Positions 47,807 to 55,709 of a stretch of 64,000 bases of DNA are shown here, piece by piece. The position numbers and the translations under genes are program-made. Origin of the DNA: an uncultured Chloroflexota bacterium (GTDB lineage: Bacteria; Chloroflexota; UBA4733); NCBI GenBank assembly GCA_937967325.1, contig CALBSQ010000025.1, positions 62,001 through 126,000 on the forward strand, given 5' to 3'. The first letter of the stretch is position 1. Every line of letters starts with the position of its first letter. The notes under the pieces are model-generated. The model did not search any database, had not been told where the DNA came from, and saw only the letters and a list, made by a program, of their open reading frames with translations.

Positions 47807-48169
47807 TTACCCTCTCTTTAGCCATTCCACTCGGTCATTCCAATCCTCCTTCCCGGCAGTGCCGAGCGCACGCTGTATCGCCGCGGTGATGGCGCCAAAC
47901 TCCTCGTGGCGGATGCTGTTCGGGATCAGGATGGTCCCGGCGGCATGCGAGCGGCCACCGGCTGACCGCTCCACGAGTAGCGGCACAAAGTCTCTCACAT
48001 TGAATGTGATCAGTACTCGGCCTTCGCGGCTGGCAAGCTCCAACAGGCCAGCATCGTCGAGACCGTCTAGGTCACGCTCTTCATCGGCGGCTCGGACGTC
48101 GTGGCCGCGCTCACGCAACCGGCTGCCGATACGCTTGCCCGAGACGTGGGCGTCCAGCAGCAGCTTCAC
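47807..48169 (-). CDS. DUF5615 PIN-like toxin
   Basis: The ~120-residue protein has the PIN-like core of DUF5615: 'VKLLLDAHVSGKRIGSRLRERG', 'LLELASREGRVLITFNVRDF', with Asp residues fitting a metal-dependent RNase site. The GTG start at 48169 overlaps the stop of the upstream DUF433 gene (GTGA), the usual antitoxin-first arrangement. The frame extends upstream to 48208, but that part is inside the antitoxin gene. Confidence 0.78.
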   Translation of the reverse strand: MKLLLDAHVSGKRIGSRLRERGHDVRAADEERDLDGLDDAGLLELASREGRVLITFNVRDFVPLLVERSAGGRSHAAGTILIPNSIRHEEFGAITAAIQRALGTAGKEDWNDRVEWLKRG

Positions 48170-48597
48170 GCTACCGGCGGCGCGACGGATGGATAGAGCC
48201 GGCGCCACTCCTCGTCGGAGCGCCGGTTTTCGGCGATGGCCTGGTCTATCTCCTCCGGATACTCCTCATAGTAGCGAAGCGCGAGCCTCACCTTCGTCGC
48301 CGGCAAATCCCCTTCCCCCAGCAGCCGCTCCATACCCATCGCCTTGTAGGCCTCAACGACTTCCCAGACGTCGAGCGCGGTCCCAATGACCCAGGGCCGG
48401 CGGTCGTGCTCGGGACCACGGAAGGCGAGGCCTGGGAAGCGCCGCATCCGGATGGACTCCTCGGCCAGGTTCTGAAGCAATGCCCCTTTGGACAGCTTCG
48501 TCCTTTTGGCCTCGCGCTCTATCCAGCGCTCTGTGCGCTCAGACAGCCGCACCGTGAACGGCCTGCTCTGTCTCGTCTGCACGCTGACCCTCTCCAA
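48166..48597 (-). CDS. DUF433-type antitoxin with ribbon-helix-helix-like N-terminus
   Basis: The 143-residue protein begins with a segment like a ribbon-helix-helix DNA-binding domain ('FTVRLSERTERWIEREAKRT') and continues with a DUF433 domain: 'PWVIGTALDVWEVVEAYKAM', 'LPATKVRLALRYYEEYPEEID'. It is coupled by a four-base overlap to the DUF5615 toxin and is its presumed antitoxin and repressor. The 271 bases upstream, up to the SDR gene, contain no gene I can support. Confidence 0.75.
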   Translation of the reverse strand: MERVSVQTRQSRPFTVRLSERTERWIEREAKRTKLSKGALLQNLAEESIRMRRFPGLAFRGPEHDRRPWVIGTALDVWEVVEAYKAMGMERLLGEGDLPATKVRLALRYYEEYPEEIDQAIAENRRSDEEWRRLYPSVAPPVA

Positions 48598-48868
48598 TAC
48601 CCGCAGCTCCCCTGCTCACTGAGCATATCGCATACGCTGTATTGTCGCGAATACAAGCGATCAGGGCGAGCCCACGCGGTCTTGCTCAGGAGCATTATGC
48701 CAACCTGGCCGGCCGGAGTGGCCCGCCCGAGCATGTCGCGCAACTCGGCGAGGTTGTCATCCGGCGTGGTATGCACGACGAGCTCCCCCCCCAGGATGTC
48801 ATTAGGAGGACGGACATGCGCCGTGCAGCCCGCCAGCCTGTTGAGTAGCTTTCGATCCTGATAGGCGA

Positions 48869-49633
48869 CTAGACCCACTCCGGGTCGCCCCTGCGTGAGA
48901 GCAGCCGGCCGCCGTCGCAGACGATGGTTTGCCCAACCACGAACGTACACTCGTCGGAGGCGAGAAAGACCGCCAGCGCCGCGACCTCCGACGGACGGCC
49001 AGCACGCCGCACCAGCGTCGCCGCGGTCTGGTCGACCTCGGTCGGGACCTCGTCGGCCGCGACGTACACGGGCCCGGGGGCGATGGCGTTGACGATGACG
49101 CCGTGCGGCGCCAGGTCGATGGCCATGCTGCGCGTGAGCGACATCCCCGCGCCTTTCGAGGCGGCGTAGGGCGCGTTGTGCGGCAGTGGGACCCAGGCCT
49201 GGATTGCCAGGACGTTGACGATGCGGCCGTAGCCGTGCGCTGCCATCTCCGCCGCGGCCGCCCGTCCACACCAGAACGTGCCGTCGAGGTTGACGCCGAG
49301 CGTCTGGCGCCAGATCGCCGTCGGCATCTCCTGGAAGGGCCGTCGCACCGGGGAGGCGATGGCCGCGTTGTTGACGAGGATGTGCAGGCCACCGAAGTGC
49401 TCCACAGTGGCGCGGATGAGATGCTCGCAGGCCGCTTCGTCACTGACGTCTGTAGGGACGGCCAGAACGGCGCCACCGGCCTCGCGGATCTCGGTTGCCG
49501 TCCGCTCTAGTGCCGTCGCATCCCGGCCGGCAATAGCCACCTTTGCTCCGTCGGCGGCGAATCGCCGGGCGATGGCGCGGCCGATCCCGCGATTGCCACC
49601 GGTAACGATGGCGACACGGTTGAGCAGTCTCAC
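48869..49633 (-). CDS. Short-chain dehydrogenase/reductase with altered catalytic Ser
   Basis: The 254-residue protein has the SDR cofactor loop 'VTGGNRGIGRAIARRF', 'LVNNAAI', and 'YAASKG' (Tyr156, Lys160). Thirteen residues before the Tyr, where the catalytic Ser belongs, there is Ala ('VNVLAIQAW'), so activity may be reduced or changed. The C-terminal 'ASDECTFVVGQTIVCDGG' is normal. Start GTG 49633 has AGGAAAGGAG upstream. It may be an NAD(P)-dependent sugar or alcohol oxidoreductase, and stands alone. Confidence 0.8.
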   Translation of the reverse strand: MRLLNRVAIVTGGNRGIGRAIARRFAADGAKVAIAGRDATALERTATEIREAGGAVLAVPTDVSDEAACEHLIRATVEHFGGLHILVNNAAIASPVRRPFQEMPTAIWRQTLGVNLDGTFWCGRAAAAEMAAHGYGRIVNVLAIQAWVPLPHNAPYAASKGAGMSLTRSMAIDLAPHGVIVNAIAPGPVYVAADEVPTEVDQTAATLVRRAGRPSEVAALAVFLASDECTFVVGQTIVCDGGRLLSRRGDPEWV

Positions 49634-49785
49634 GGCGCCTCTCCTTTCCTCCGATGATGGCAGGCGGATTGATCCCAGCGTTGGCCGTCCACGGGAAAAG
49701 CGAGGGACATGGTAGCATGGCCGCACATGGGCGCACGACGTGCGACGGCGTGCGATGCGCCGTGTCGGAGGAGGAAGGCAACCGC

Positions 49786-50373
49786 ATGCCCACGCTCACG
49801 CGCGATGATCTGGACCGCCTCGGCCTCGAACTCGCCCCTGAAGCCTTCGAGCAGTTGGTGGCCGAGGCGGTTCGCGGCTTGCCGGTTGCCGAGCACGTCG
49901 GTAGTCCGCGCCACGACCTCACCGCCGCCGAAGTTGCGGCTCTGGAGCAGGGCGGCTTCGACCTCTCGCCGGAGACGCCCGAGGAGTTGGCCGGCGAGCC
50001 GGTGGCGCGCGGCGTGGCGGAGTACGCTGCCATGGTAGGGACCGCCCTGACACCGGCTCAAGCTGCCCGGCGGCTTGGGATCGACGTGAGCCGGGTCCGC
50101 CACCGGCTGGCGGCGCGCACGCTCTATGGGATCAAGACTCCCCACGGGTGGCGCTTGCCGCTCTTCCAGTTCGATCCGTCCAGCGGTGCCCTTCCCGGGG
50201 TCGGACCGGTGTTAGCGTCACTCGACCCCGATCTGCACCCGGTGAGCGTCCAGCGCTGGTTCCTGGCCCCCGACCCGGACCTGGAGGTTGCGGGGCGGGC
50301 GGTCAGCCCGCGCGACTGGCTGCGGCACGGCGGCGCGCCGAGCGCCATCGCGCCGCTGGCCCTGGTCGCCTGA
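49786..50373 (+). CDS. Antitoxin for RES-domain toxin (Xre/MbcA/ParS-like)
   Basis: The 195-residue protein contains a helix-turn-helix-like segment 'LTPAQAARRLGIDVSRVRHRL' and a C-terminal 'LASLDPDLHPVSVQRWFLAP' followed by 'SPRDWLRHGG', which recalls the ParS/DUF2384 end of RES-linked antitoxins. ATG 49786 follows GGAGGAGGAAGG. It is five bases upstream of the RES toxin gene, so the two are co-transcribed. The family call rests on this context and the C-terminal motif. Confidence 0.72.
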   Translation: MPTLTRDDLDRLGLELAPEAFEQLVAEAVRGLPVAEHVGSPRHDLTAAEVAALEQGGFDLSPETPEELAGEPVARGVAEYAAMVGTALTPAQAARRLGIDVSRVRHRLAARTLYGIKTPHGWRLPLFQFDPSSGALPGVGPVLASLDPDLHPVSVQRWFLAPDPDLEVAGRAVSPRDWLRHGGAPSAIAPLALVA

Positions 50374-50377
50374 GCTG

Positions 50378-51010
50378 GTGCCGGCGTCGAAGTTCCCGGA
50401 ACCTCCCGCGCTGGCAGCGCTGGTCGAACTCCCGCCAGCCCTTCACCACGTGCCTCTTGGATTCCGGCTGTGGCGGGTTTACTTCCGGGGCGGCATGCAT
50501 CCCACAGCGTGGTCGGCGTTTCGCCGCTTCGGCCCGGCGGCGCAGGCGCGCTTCGACCACCATCTCTTGCCGCCACGCCTGCAGAATCGGGGCATCCTGT
50601 ATGCCGCGGCAGACGGCCTGACCTGCCTGGCGGAGGTCTTCCAGCGCTCGCGCACGATCGACCCAAGCGGAGGTCAGCCCTGGCTGATCGCCTTTGCGCT
50701 GCAGCAGGAGCTCACCCTGCTCGATCTGACCGGCCTGTGGCCGACCGCCGCCGGTGCGTCGATGGCGCTCGCCTCCGGATCGCGCCCGCGCGCCCGCCGC
50801 TGGTCGCAAGCGATCTACACCGCCTACCCTAACGTCCAGGGTCTCTGGTACCCCTCCTCCATGGCCGGCAACGCGTCGGCCGCTGCCCTGAACGAGCGTG
50901 GCATCGGCTGTCTACCGCCCCAGCCTCTGTTCCACCGTCCGCTGAACGACCCGGCGCTGCACGTCCCGATCCGTCGGGTGGCCAGCGCGCTCGGGTACGT
51001 GCTCGTCTGA
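50378..51010 (+). CDS. RES-domain toxin (NAD+-degrading family)
   Basis: The ~210-residue protein carries the RES fold: Arg in 'LWRVYF', 'RGILYAAADGLTCLAEVFQ' with the conserved Tyr and Glu, 'WLIAFAL', and 'YPNVQGLWYPSSMAGNAS'. Characterised members (MbcT, Res) consume NAD+ and arrest growth. GTG 50378, four bases after the antitoxin stop, is the likely start; the frame extends upstream inside the antitoxin. It pairs with the upstream antitoxin. Confidence 0.85.
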   Translation: MPASKFPEPPALAALVELPPALHHVPLGFRLWRVYFRGGMHPTAWSAFRRFGPAAQARFDHHLLPPRLQNRGILYAAADGLTCLAEVFQRSRTIDPSGGQPWLIAFALQQELTLLDLTGLWPTAAGASMALASGSRPRARRWSQAIYTAYPNVQGLWYPSSMAGNASAAALNERGIGCLPPQPLFHRPLNDPALHVPIRRVASALGYVLV

Positions 51011-51085
51011 GTCCGAGGGCGTCCGCATGGCTGATCCGCGTCACGGGACAGCCGGATCGGGTGGCCCTTGGCTGCTGACCTGCCA

Positions 51086-51361
51086 CTACGGCAATGTGAC
51101 CACCGCTTGCTCCAAGTCGCGACGGTGGACGATGCGTTCGATGAGGTAACCGGCTTCGGAGTCCGCCGGTCGCTGCGCCAACTCGTCCGGCCGTAGTGGC
51201 CGGTACAGCAACCGGTAATCGCCACTTCGCAAGCGTAGCCAGGGGGTGCGTCCCTGCAAGGCCTTGATGTCGAGACTGGTCACGCCATCGGCTAGCGATT
51301 GGATCGCCGCCCTGAGTTGGTGCTGATGTGGCCCTGGTCCATGGCGGCGCAGGTCGCGCAC
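51086..51361 (-). CDS. ParE/RelE-type toxin, with possible lost start codon
   Basis: The protein has the ParE/RelE core: 'AIQSLADGVTSLDIKALQG', 'WLRLRSGDYRLLYR', 'ERIVHRRDLEQAV'. From GTG 51361 it would be 91 residues. The family N-terminus 'AYVELSRRAVRDLRR' continues upstream in the same frame to an ATA at 51394, where ATG is expected. Translation may start at ATA or from the GTG, or the toxin may be crippled. It follows the Phd-like antitoxin on the same strand. Confidence 0.75.
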   Translation of the reverse strand: MRDLRRHGPGPHQHQLRAAIQSLADGVTSLDIKALQGRTPWLRLRSGDYRLLYRPLRPDELAQRPADSEAGYLIERIVHRRDLEQAVVTLP

Positions 51362-51412
51362 GGCCCGACGGGAGAGCTCGACGTAGGCTGTTATGGTGTT
51401 GGCGCTTCTTGT

Positions 51413-51688
51413 CTATCGATAATAGCCATCGGCAGTCAACTCCGCCTGCACCTTTTCCCAGGATACCGTTTCGCCCCGCGCGGCTTCCTCGTCGGCCCGC
51501 TGCGTACCTTCCACGAATTCCGGCGCATTGGCGAGAATCCAATCCTCCAACGCCGCTTCGTCGACGCGGATGAGGGCAGCGACGGGGCGCCCGTGGCGTG
51601 TGACCAACGCGGGCCGCCCACTGCGCACCACCTCCTCCACGACGTCACTGGCATGCCGGGACAGATCGCGCATCGTTACGGTAGCCAT
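51413..51688 (-). CDS. Phd/YefM-family antitoxin
   Basis: The 91-residue protein begins 'TVTMRDLSRHASDVVEEVVR', then 'PALVTRHGRPVAALIRVDEA', the standard Phd/YefM DNA-binding domain. The C-terminal part is the toxin-binding tail. ATG 51688 has GGGAGGAACG upstream. It is transcribed from a well-formed promoter whose -10 box overlaps a perfect palindrome, as expected for autoregulation, and precedes the ParE-like toxin gene. Confidence 0.85.
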   Translation of the reverse strand: MATVTMRDLSRHASDVVEEVVRSGRPALVTRHGRPVAALIRVDEAALEDWILANAPEFVEGTQRADEEAARGETVSWEKVQAELTADGYYR

Positions 51689-51713
51689 GATCCGTTCCTC
51701 CCACAGAAAGTAC

Positions 51714-51746
51714 GACAATTGTCAGACAGCCCTCGTCCGCTGTCAA
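51714..51746 (-). promoter_or_regulatory. Promoter and operator of the Phd/ParE pair
   Basis: On the minus strand, TTGACA (51746-51741), 17 bases, then GACAAT (51723-51718). The -10 box overlaps the perfect palindrome GACAATTGTC (51714-51723), 26 bases before the antitoxin ATG. A palindrome on the -10 box is the typical operator position for Phd-type repression. The rest of the gap to 51985 holds nothing I can identify. Confidence 0.6.
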
Positions 51747-51984
51747 CTCGTTTACGGTCGACGGTACTCGCGGATTACGGCGACATCTCCCGAGTTGAAC
51801 GACTGCCTGGATTCGGCATATTGCCGGCCCGCGGGCGTGTGAAGAATCAGAGAACCCTTCGGCGGCATCGAGGGCTGGCTCCCGGCGGTTCTGTCCTACC
51901 CATCCGCCCGGTCCGCCATTTTTGGACTTCGTGCGGGACCTCGAAGCAGCCGCGTAAACTTCGTTAGGCCCTGCGTCCTCGGAC

Positions 51985-52857
51985 TCAGCAGGTGACGTTC
52001 TTGCCCTCGCTGCCGAAGACCGCCAGCCGCTCCGCCTGGCTGATCCGCGCGGCACTGGCCGGCACGTAAACGAACTGCAGGGCACGGCGGCGCAGGGGCG
52101 AGCTGTTGGCCGGCGTCCCGTGCTGCAGGAAGCTGTCGAAGAACAGGGCGCCGCCCGCGCCCAACGGCGTGGCGATCACCCGGTTGGTTTCGACGTTCGT
52201 ATCGCACATTTGCCAGTCGCGTCGCCGGAAGTGGACCACCGGTCCCTCGCGGTGGCTGCCGGGGATGACGTACATGCAGCCGTTCTCTAGCGTGGCCGCG
52301 TCGAGCGCGATCCAGACCGTCACCGCGTGGGTATTCAGTGGCAGGTTCCAGTAGGCGTGGTCTTGATGCCAGGGTTTCTCGCGGCCGATGCGCGGCGGTT
52401 TGATCAGGGCCTTGTCCTCGAAGCGTACCGGCTCCTCGCCGAGCAGTCGCCGCGCGATCTCGAGGATTCTCGGATGCTCGGCAATGGCGCGCAAGCGCGG
52501 CTCGTAGTCCACGAAGCTGAAAATCTTGCGCACGAGGTCTTGCTTCTGCTCCGCTGCCAGCGTGGCCAGCAGCGGACGGGCGCCGGCCTCGAACTGGATG
52601 TGGCGGAAGCTGGGCTGCTTGCCGTCGATCAGGTCCAGCAGGCCGGCCAGCGACGACTGCACCTCGTCTGGTGTGAGCAGATTATTGATGCCGAGGAAAC
52701 CCTGCTCGTGGTAGAGGGCGACCTGCTCTTCGGTGGGCGTGGTGAAGCCCTCGATGGCGCTCGCGATGCCGTGATGCTCGTAGAGATGCGCGTCGTACGT
52801 GGCGTTCTCGAACTCGTCGAAGCGCGCTCCAGCGCCGTGCTCAGCCGTGATTGCCAT
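51985..52857 (-). CDS. Phytanoyl-CoA dioxygenase (PhyH) family protein
   Basis: The 290-residue Fe(II)/2-oxoglutarate oxygenase has iron ligands in 'WHQDHAYW' (His ~164, Asp ~166) and 'LQHGTPANSS' (His ~246), with 'CMYVIPGSHREG' between. It is intact and a little longer than the PhyH at 8.7 kb. The ATG follows AAGGAG. It is the last gene of a seven-gene minus-strand cluster with an SBP, two permeases, two amidohydrolases and a Rieske protein. A hydroxylation step in breakdown of the imported compound is the likely role. Confidence 0.88.
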   Translation of the reverse strand: MAITAEHGAGARFDEFENATYDAHLYEHHGIASAIEGFTTPTEEQVALYHEQGFLGINNLLTPDEVQSSLAGLLDLIDGKQPSFRHIQFEAGARPLLATLAAEQKQDLVRKIFSFVDYEPRLRAIAEHPRILEIARRLLGEEPVRFEDKALIKPPRIGREKPWHQDHAYWNLPLNTHAVTVWIALDAATLENGCMYVIPGSHREGPVVHFRRRDWQMCDTNVETNRVIATPLGAGGALFFDSFLQHGTPANSSPLRRRALQFVYVPASAARISQAERLAVFGSEGKNVTC

Positions 52858-52965
52858 ACCGTCTGCTCCTTGTCGTGCGACCTCCCTTTTCCTGCGTCGT
52901 CGGTAGGCCGCTACGCCAGTCTAGCACCTGGGACCAAGCCATGCGCGGGCGCCGGGTAGCCCGAC

Positions 52966-53460
52966 TCAGCGTTGCGACGGCCCTGAGTCCATCCCGGACC
53001 GTGCCGTGGCCCTGACCGCACCTGGGATCTCTACCATTACCCGGTTCTCGTCCACGGTCACCGGATACGTTTCCGCGACGTACGGGCCGCGGACCAGGCC
53101 CGGCAGCTCGCCCGATGGCGTGGCTGACGGCGGCTCTACGAAGATGTCGTACCGCCGCACGCGCGTGCGCGCGGGGTCGAACCAGGACTGGCCGGTACGG
53201 ATGTCGAACTCCCAGCCGTGCCAGGGGCAGCGCAGGATCTCGCCCTCGCGAAGGAACCGGTACTCCCCGGGGCGCTCGGAGAGCACCAGCCCGATGCAAT
53301 GCCCCTCGCACAACGGGCCGGCTTGATGCGGGCAGCGATTGAGCAGGGCGAAGAATTCACCGCCGAGGTTGAAGACGCCGATGGAGCGTCCACCAACCTC
53401 GGCGATCTTCCGCTGCCCAGGCGGAATCTCGCCGACGGCGCCGACCAGGTACCGAGCCAT
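52966..53460 (-). CDS. Rieske [2Fe-2S] domain protein
   Basis: The 164-residue protein holds a Rieske cluster site: C-x-H in 'RCPHQAG' and C-x2-H in 'RCPWHGWEF'. There is no catalytic mononuclear-iron domain, so it is a ferredoxin-like electron carrier or the small partner of an oxygenase. It lies 17 bases after the stop of an amidohydrolase gene and ahead of a PhyH gene on the same strand. ATG 53460 is the start; the frame is open upstream without similarity. Confidence 0.85.
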   Translation of the reverse strand: MARYLVGAVGEIPPGQRKIAEVGGRSIGVFNLGGEFFALLNRCPHQAGPLCEGHCIGLVLSERPGEYRFLREGEILRCPWHGWEFDIRTGQSWFDPARTRVRRYDIFVEPPSATPSGELPGLVRGPYVAETYPVTVDENRVMVEIPGAVRATARSGMDSGPSQR

Positions 53461-53477
53461 GTGCCTACGTCCTCGCG

Positions 53478-54569
53478 CTAAAACCGGTAGGTTGTCCGCG
53501 CGTTCTCGGCCATAATCTTCCGCTCCAGCCGCTCCGGTAGCTTGGCAGGGAAGGCGTCCTCCGGCGAGTCGAAATCCCAATGCGGGTAGTCTGTGGCGAA
53601 GAGCAGCATGTCGTCCGAGCCGAACTGGTCGAGCAACTGGAGGAACTGGCGGGCGGTCGGCGGCTCCTCCATGGGTTGCGTGGTGATGCGCATGTGCTCG
53701 CGGATGTAGGCGGAGGGCGGTCTCCGCAAGAACGGCACCTCGTCGTGGAGCTTTTCCCAGGCCCGGTCGAGGCGCCACATCAGCGGCGGTAGCCAGGCGA
53801 AGCCGCCTTCGGTCAGCACGACGCGCAGCGCCGGGAACTGCTCGAAGACCCCCTCGCAGACCATGCTGATCACCTGCGCCTGCGTGGCTTGAGCGGCAGC
53901 GACGTGGTCCTCGATGTAGTAGGAAACCCAGCCGGCGGCGGTGATCGGGCCGTTGCTGCTGCCCCCAAAATGCATCGCGATCGGCAGGCCGTGGCGCTCC
54001 GCCGCCTCGTACAGCTTCCAATACTTCCGCTTCCCCAGCGGCTCGGCCGTTCGGGTCATGACCAGTACCTGCACGAAGCCCGGGTCGTCGCCGACTCGGT
54101 CGATCTCTTGTGCCGCCAGGTCGCCATCCTCGAACGGCACGACGATGGCGGCGCGCAAGCGCGGCTCCGGCTCGAGCCATTCCGCGACCAGCCAGTCATT
54201 GGCGGCGCGGCACAGCGCGGCGCCGTATTCGACATTGCGCTGGCCACTGCCGCCGACGAACGGGTTCAAGATGCCGTACTCGATGTTGAAGCGATCGAGC
54301 AATTGCTGCCGCATGAAATCCAGGTCGGCGCCGGGCGGCAGGCCGGAGGGCGGCCAGGAATCGGTGCGGGCGTTGCCGGTGACCGACCGCGGATACAGCG
54401 AGCCGCGGCGCCCGCCGCGTCCCCCAAACAGCTCGTGGCGCCGGCGCCACTGAAGCGGCAGGTACTTCAGGAGCGTCTTTGCAGACGGCAGCTCATTGTG
54501 GATGTCGGCGTCGATGATCGCGGTTTTCGTCCGGCCGCGGACCTCGCTGCTGGTCTCGGTCATCACCAT
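53478..54569 (-). CDS. Amidohydrolase family protein (ACMSD/resorcylate decarboxylase type)
   Basis: The 363-residue TIM-barrel metal-dependent hydrolase or decarboxylase has 'IDADIHNELPSAKTLL' near residue 20, 'GLPIAMHFGG' with a barrel His, and the late 'LLFATDYPHWDFDSPEDAFP' with the conserved Asp. It is similar throughout to the next gene upstream, so the two arose by duplication. In this subfamily enzymes act on aromatic acids, but the substrate is unknown. It belongs to the transporter/Rieske/PhyH cluster, with 34 bases to its upstream paralogue. Confidence 0.85.
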   Translation of the reverse strand: MVMTETSSEVRGRTKTAIIDADIHNELPSAKTLLKYLPLQWRRRHELFGGRGGRRGSLYPRSVTGNARTDSWPPSGLPPGADLDFMRQQLLDRFNIEYGILNPFVGGSGQRNVEYGAALCRAANDWLVAEWLEPEPRLRAAIVVPFEDGDLAAQEIDRVGDDPGFVQVLVMTRTAEPLGKRKYWKLYEAAERHGLPIAMHFGGSSNGPITAAGWVSYYIEDHVAAAQATQAQVISMVCEGVFEQFPALRVVLTEGGFAWLPPLMWRLDRAWEKLHDEVPFLRRPPSAYIREHMRITTQPMEEPPTARQFLQLLDQFGSDDMLLFATDYPHWDFDSPEDAFPAKLPERLERKIMAENARTTYRF

Positions 54570-54603
54570 GTGAGTGCTCTCTTTCCGTATAGCGAGCTAC
54601 GGG

Positions 54604-55680
54604 TCACAGCCGGTAGAAGGCTCGGGCGTTCTCGTGCAGGATCTTCGGGCGCAGCGCCGCCGGTAGCGCGGCCGGCAGTGCCTGCTCGGGCTTATCGAAG
54701 TGCCGGTGCGGGTAGTCGGTGGCGAAGAGCAACAGCTCCTCGGAGCCGAGCTGCTCCAGGATCTCCAGCAACCAGCCTGGTTGGGGCGGCGCATCCCAGG
54801 GTAGGATGGTGAAGCGTAGGTGCTCGCGGATGTACTCCGATGGCGGCCGCCGTACCCAGGGGATCTCGCGCCGCAGCGATTTCCAGTCTTTGTCGAAGCG
54901 CCACATGAGTGAGGGCAGCCAGGTGAATCCGGCCTCGACCAGCAGCACGCGCAGCTCGGGAAAGCGGTCGAAGACGCCCTCGGCGACGAGGCTCACCACC
55001 TGCGTTTGGAAGACCTGGGCGATGCCGGCGTACTCTTCGATGTAGTAGCTCGGCCAGCCGGTGGGCAGCGGCGGATGCCCGGCAGACGCGCCGGGCTGGA
55101 TGCTGATCGCCAGATCGTGCCGAAGCGCTGCCTCGTAGAGCGGCCAGAAACCGCGCTGGCCGTAGGGCTGCTCCGAGAGCACCGGCAAGAAGACCTGGAC
55201 GAAGCCCGCATGGCTGCCCACCCGCTCGATCTCGCGAACGGCCGATTCGACCTGCCGCGGCACGACCAAGGAGGCGCGAAAGCGTGGCTCGCGCTCCAAC
55301 CACTCCGCGATGATCCAGTCGTTCACCGCGCCGGCTATACCCGCCGCAAGATCGGGATTGTGAATCGCCTGGACGCCGTAGTCGCAGTTGAGCACGGCCA
55401 GACGAGCGCCCCAGGCTTCCAGCGTCTGCTGACGCACCAGTTCTAGACTCGACCCCGGCGGCCCACCGCCGGGAGGATAACTGTCCGGGCGGGCAGAGGT
55501 CGGGACGCCACGCGGATAGGAGGTGTCACCGACTCCTTTGAAGGCCGACGTCTGGATGTACTGTTGCCAGTGGCCGGCCAGGTAGGGGAAGAGCGTCTTG
55601 GTGGAGGGCAGGGCGATGTGAACGTCGCAATCGATTGGCGACGTCGCCCCCGGTGCATCGTCAGCCGCCTCTGCTGTCAC
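54604..55680 (-). CDS. Amidohydrolase family protein, paralogue
   Basis: The 358-residue protein parallels its downstream neighbour motif for motif: 'IDCDVHIALPSTKTLF', 'DLAISIQPGASAG' where the neighbour has the barrel His segment, and 'LLFATDYPHRHFDKPEQALP'. The barrel His of the neighbour ('AMHFG') is replaced by 'IQPG', so substrate or metal use may differ. It starts at GTG 55680, 29 bases after the SBP stop, in the same operon. Confidence 0.85.
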   Translation of the reverse strand: MTAEAADDAPGATSPIDCDVHIALPSTKTLFPYLAGHWQQYIQTSAFKGVGDTSYPRGVPTSARPDSYPPGGGPPGSSLELVRQQTLEAWGARLAVLNCDYGVQAIHNPDLAAGIAGAVNDWIIAEWLEREPRFRASLVVPRQVESAVREIERVGSHAGFVQVFLPVLSEQPYGQRGFWPLYEAALRHDLAISIQPGASAGHPPLPTGWPSYYIEEYAGIAQVFQTQVVSLVAEGVFDRFPELRVLLVEAGFTWLPSLMWRFDKDWKSLRREIPWVRRPPSEYIREHLRFTILPWDAPPQPGWLLEILEQLGSEELLLFATDYPHRHFDKPEQALPAALPAALRPKILHENARAFYRL

Positions 55681-55709
55681 GCTTCGTTCCTATTCTTCCA
55701 CGCCTGACC

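Noticed and set aside
48600..48868. Minus-strand open frame before the DUF433 gene
   Set aside because: The composition looks protein-like, but there is no good start, no ribosome-binding site and no recognised family, and most of the long frame is a shadow of the SDR gene.
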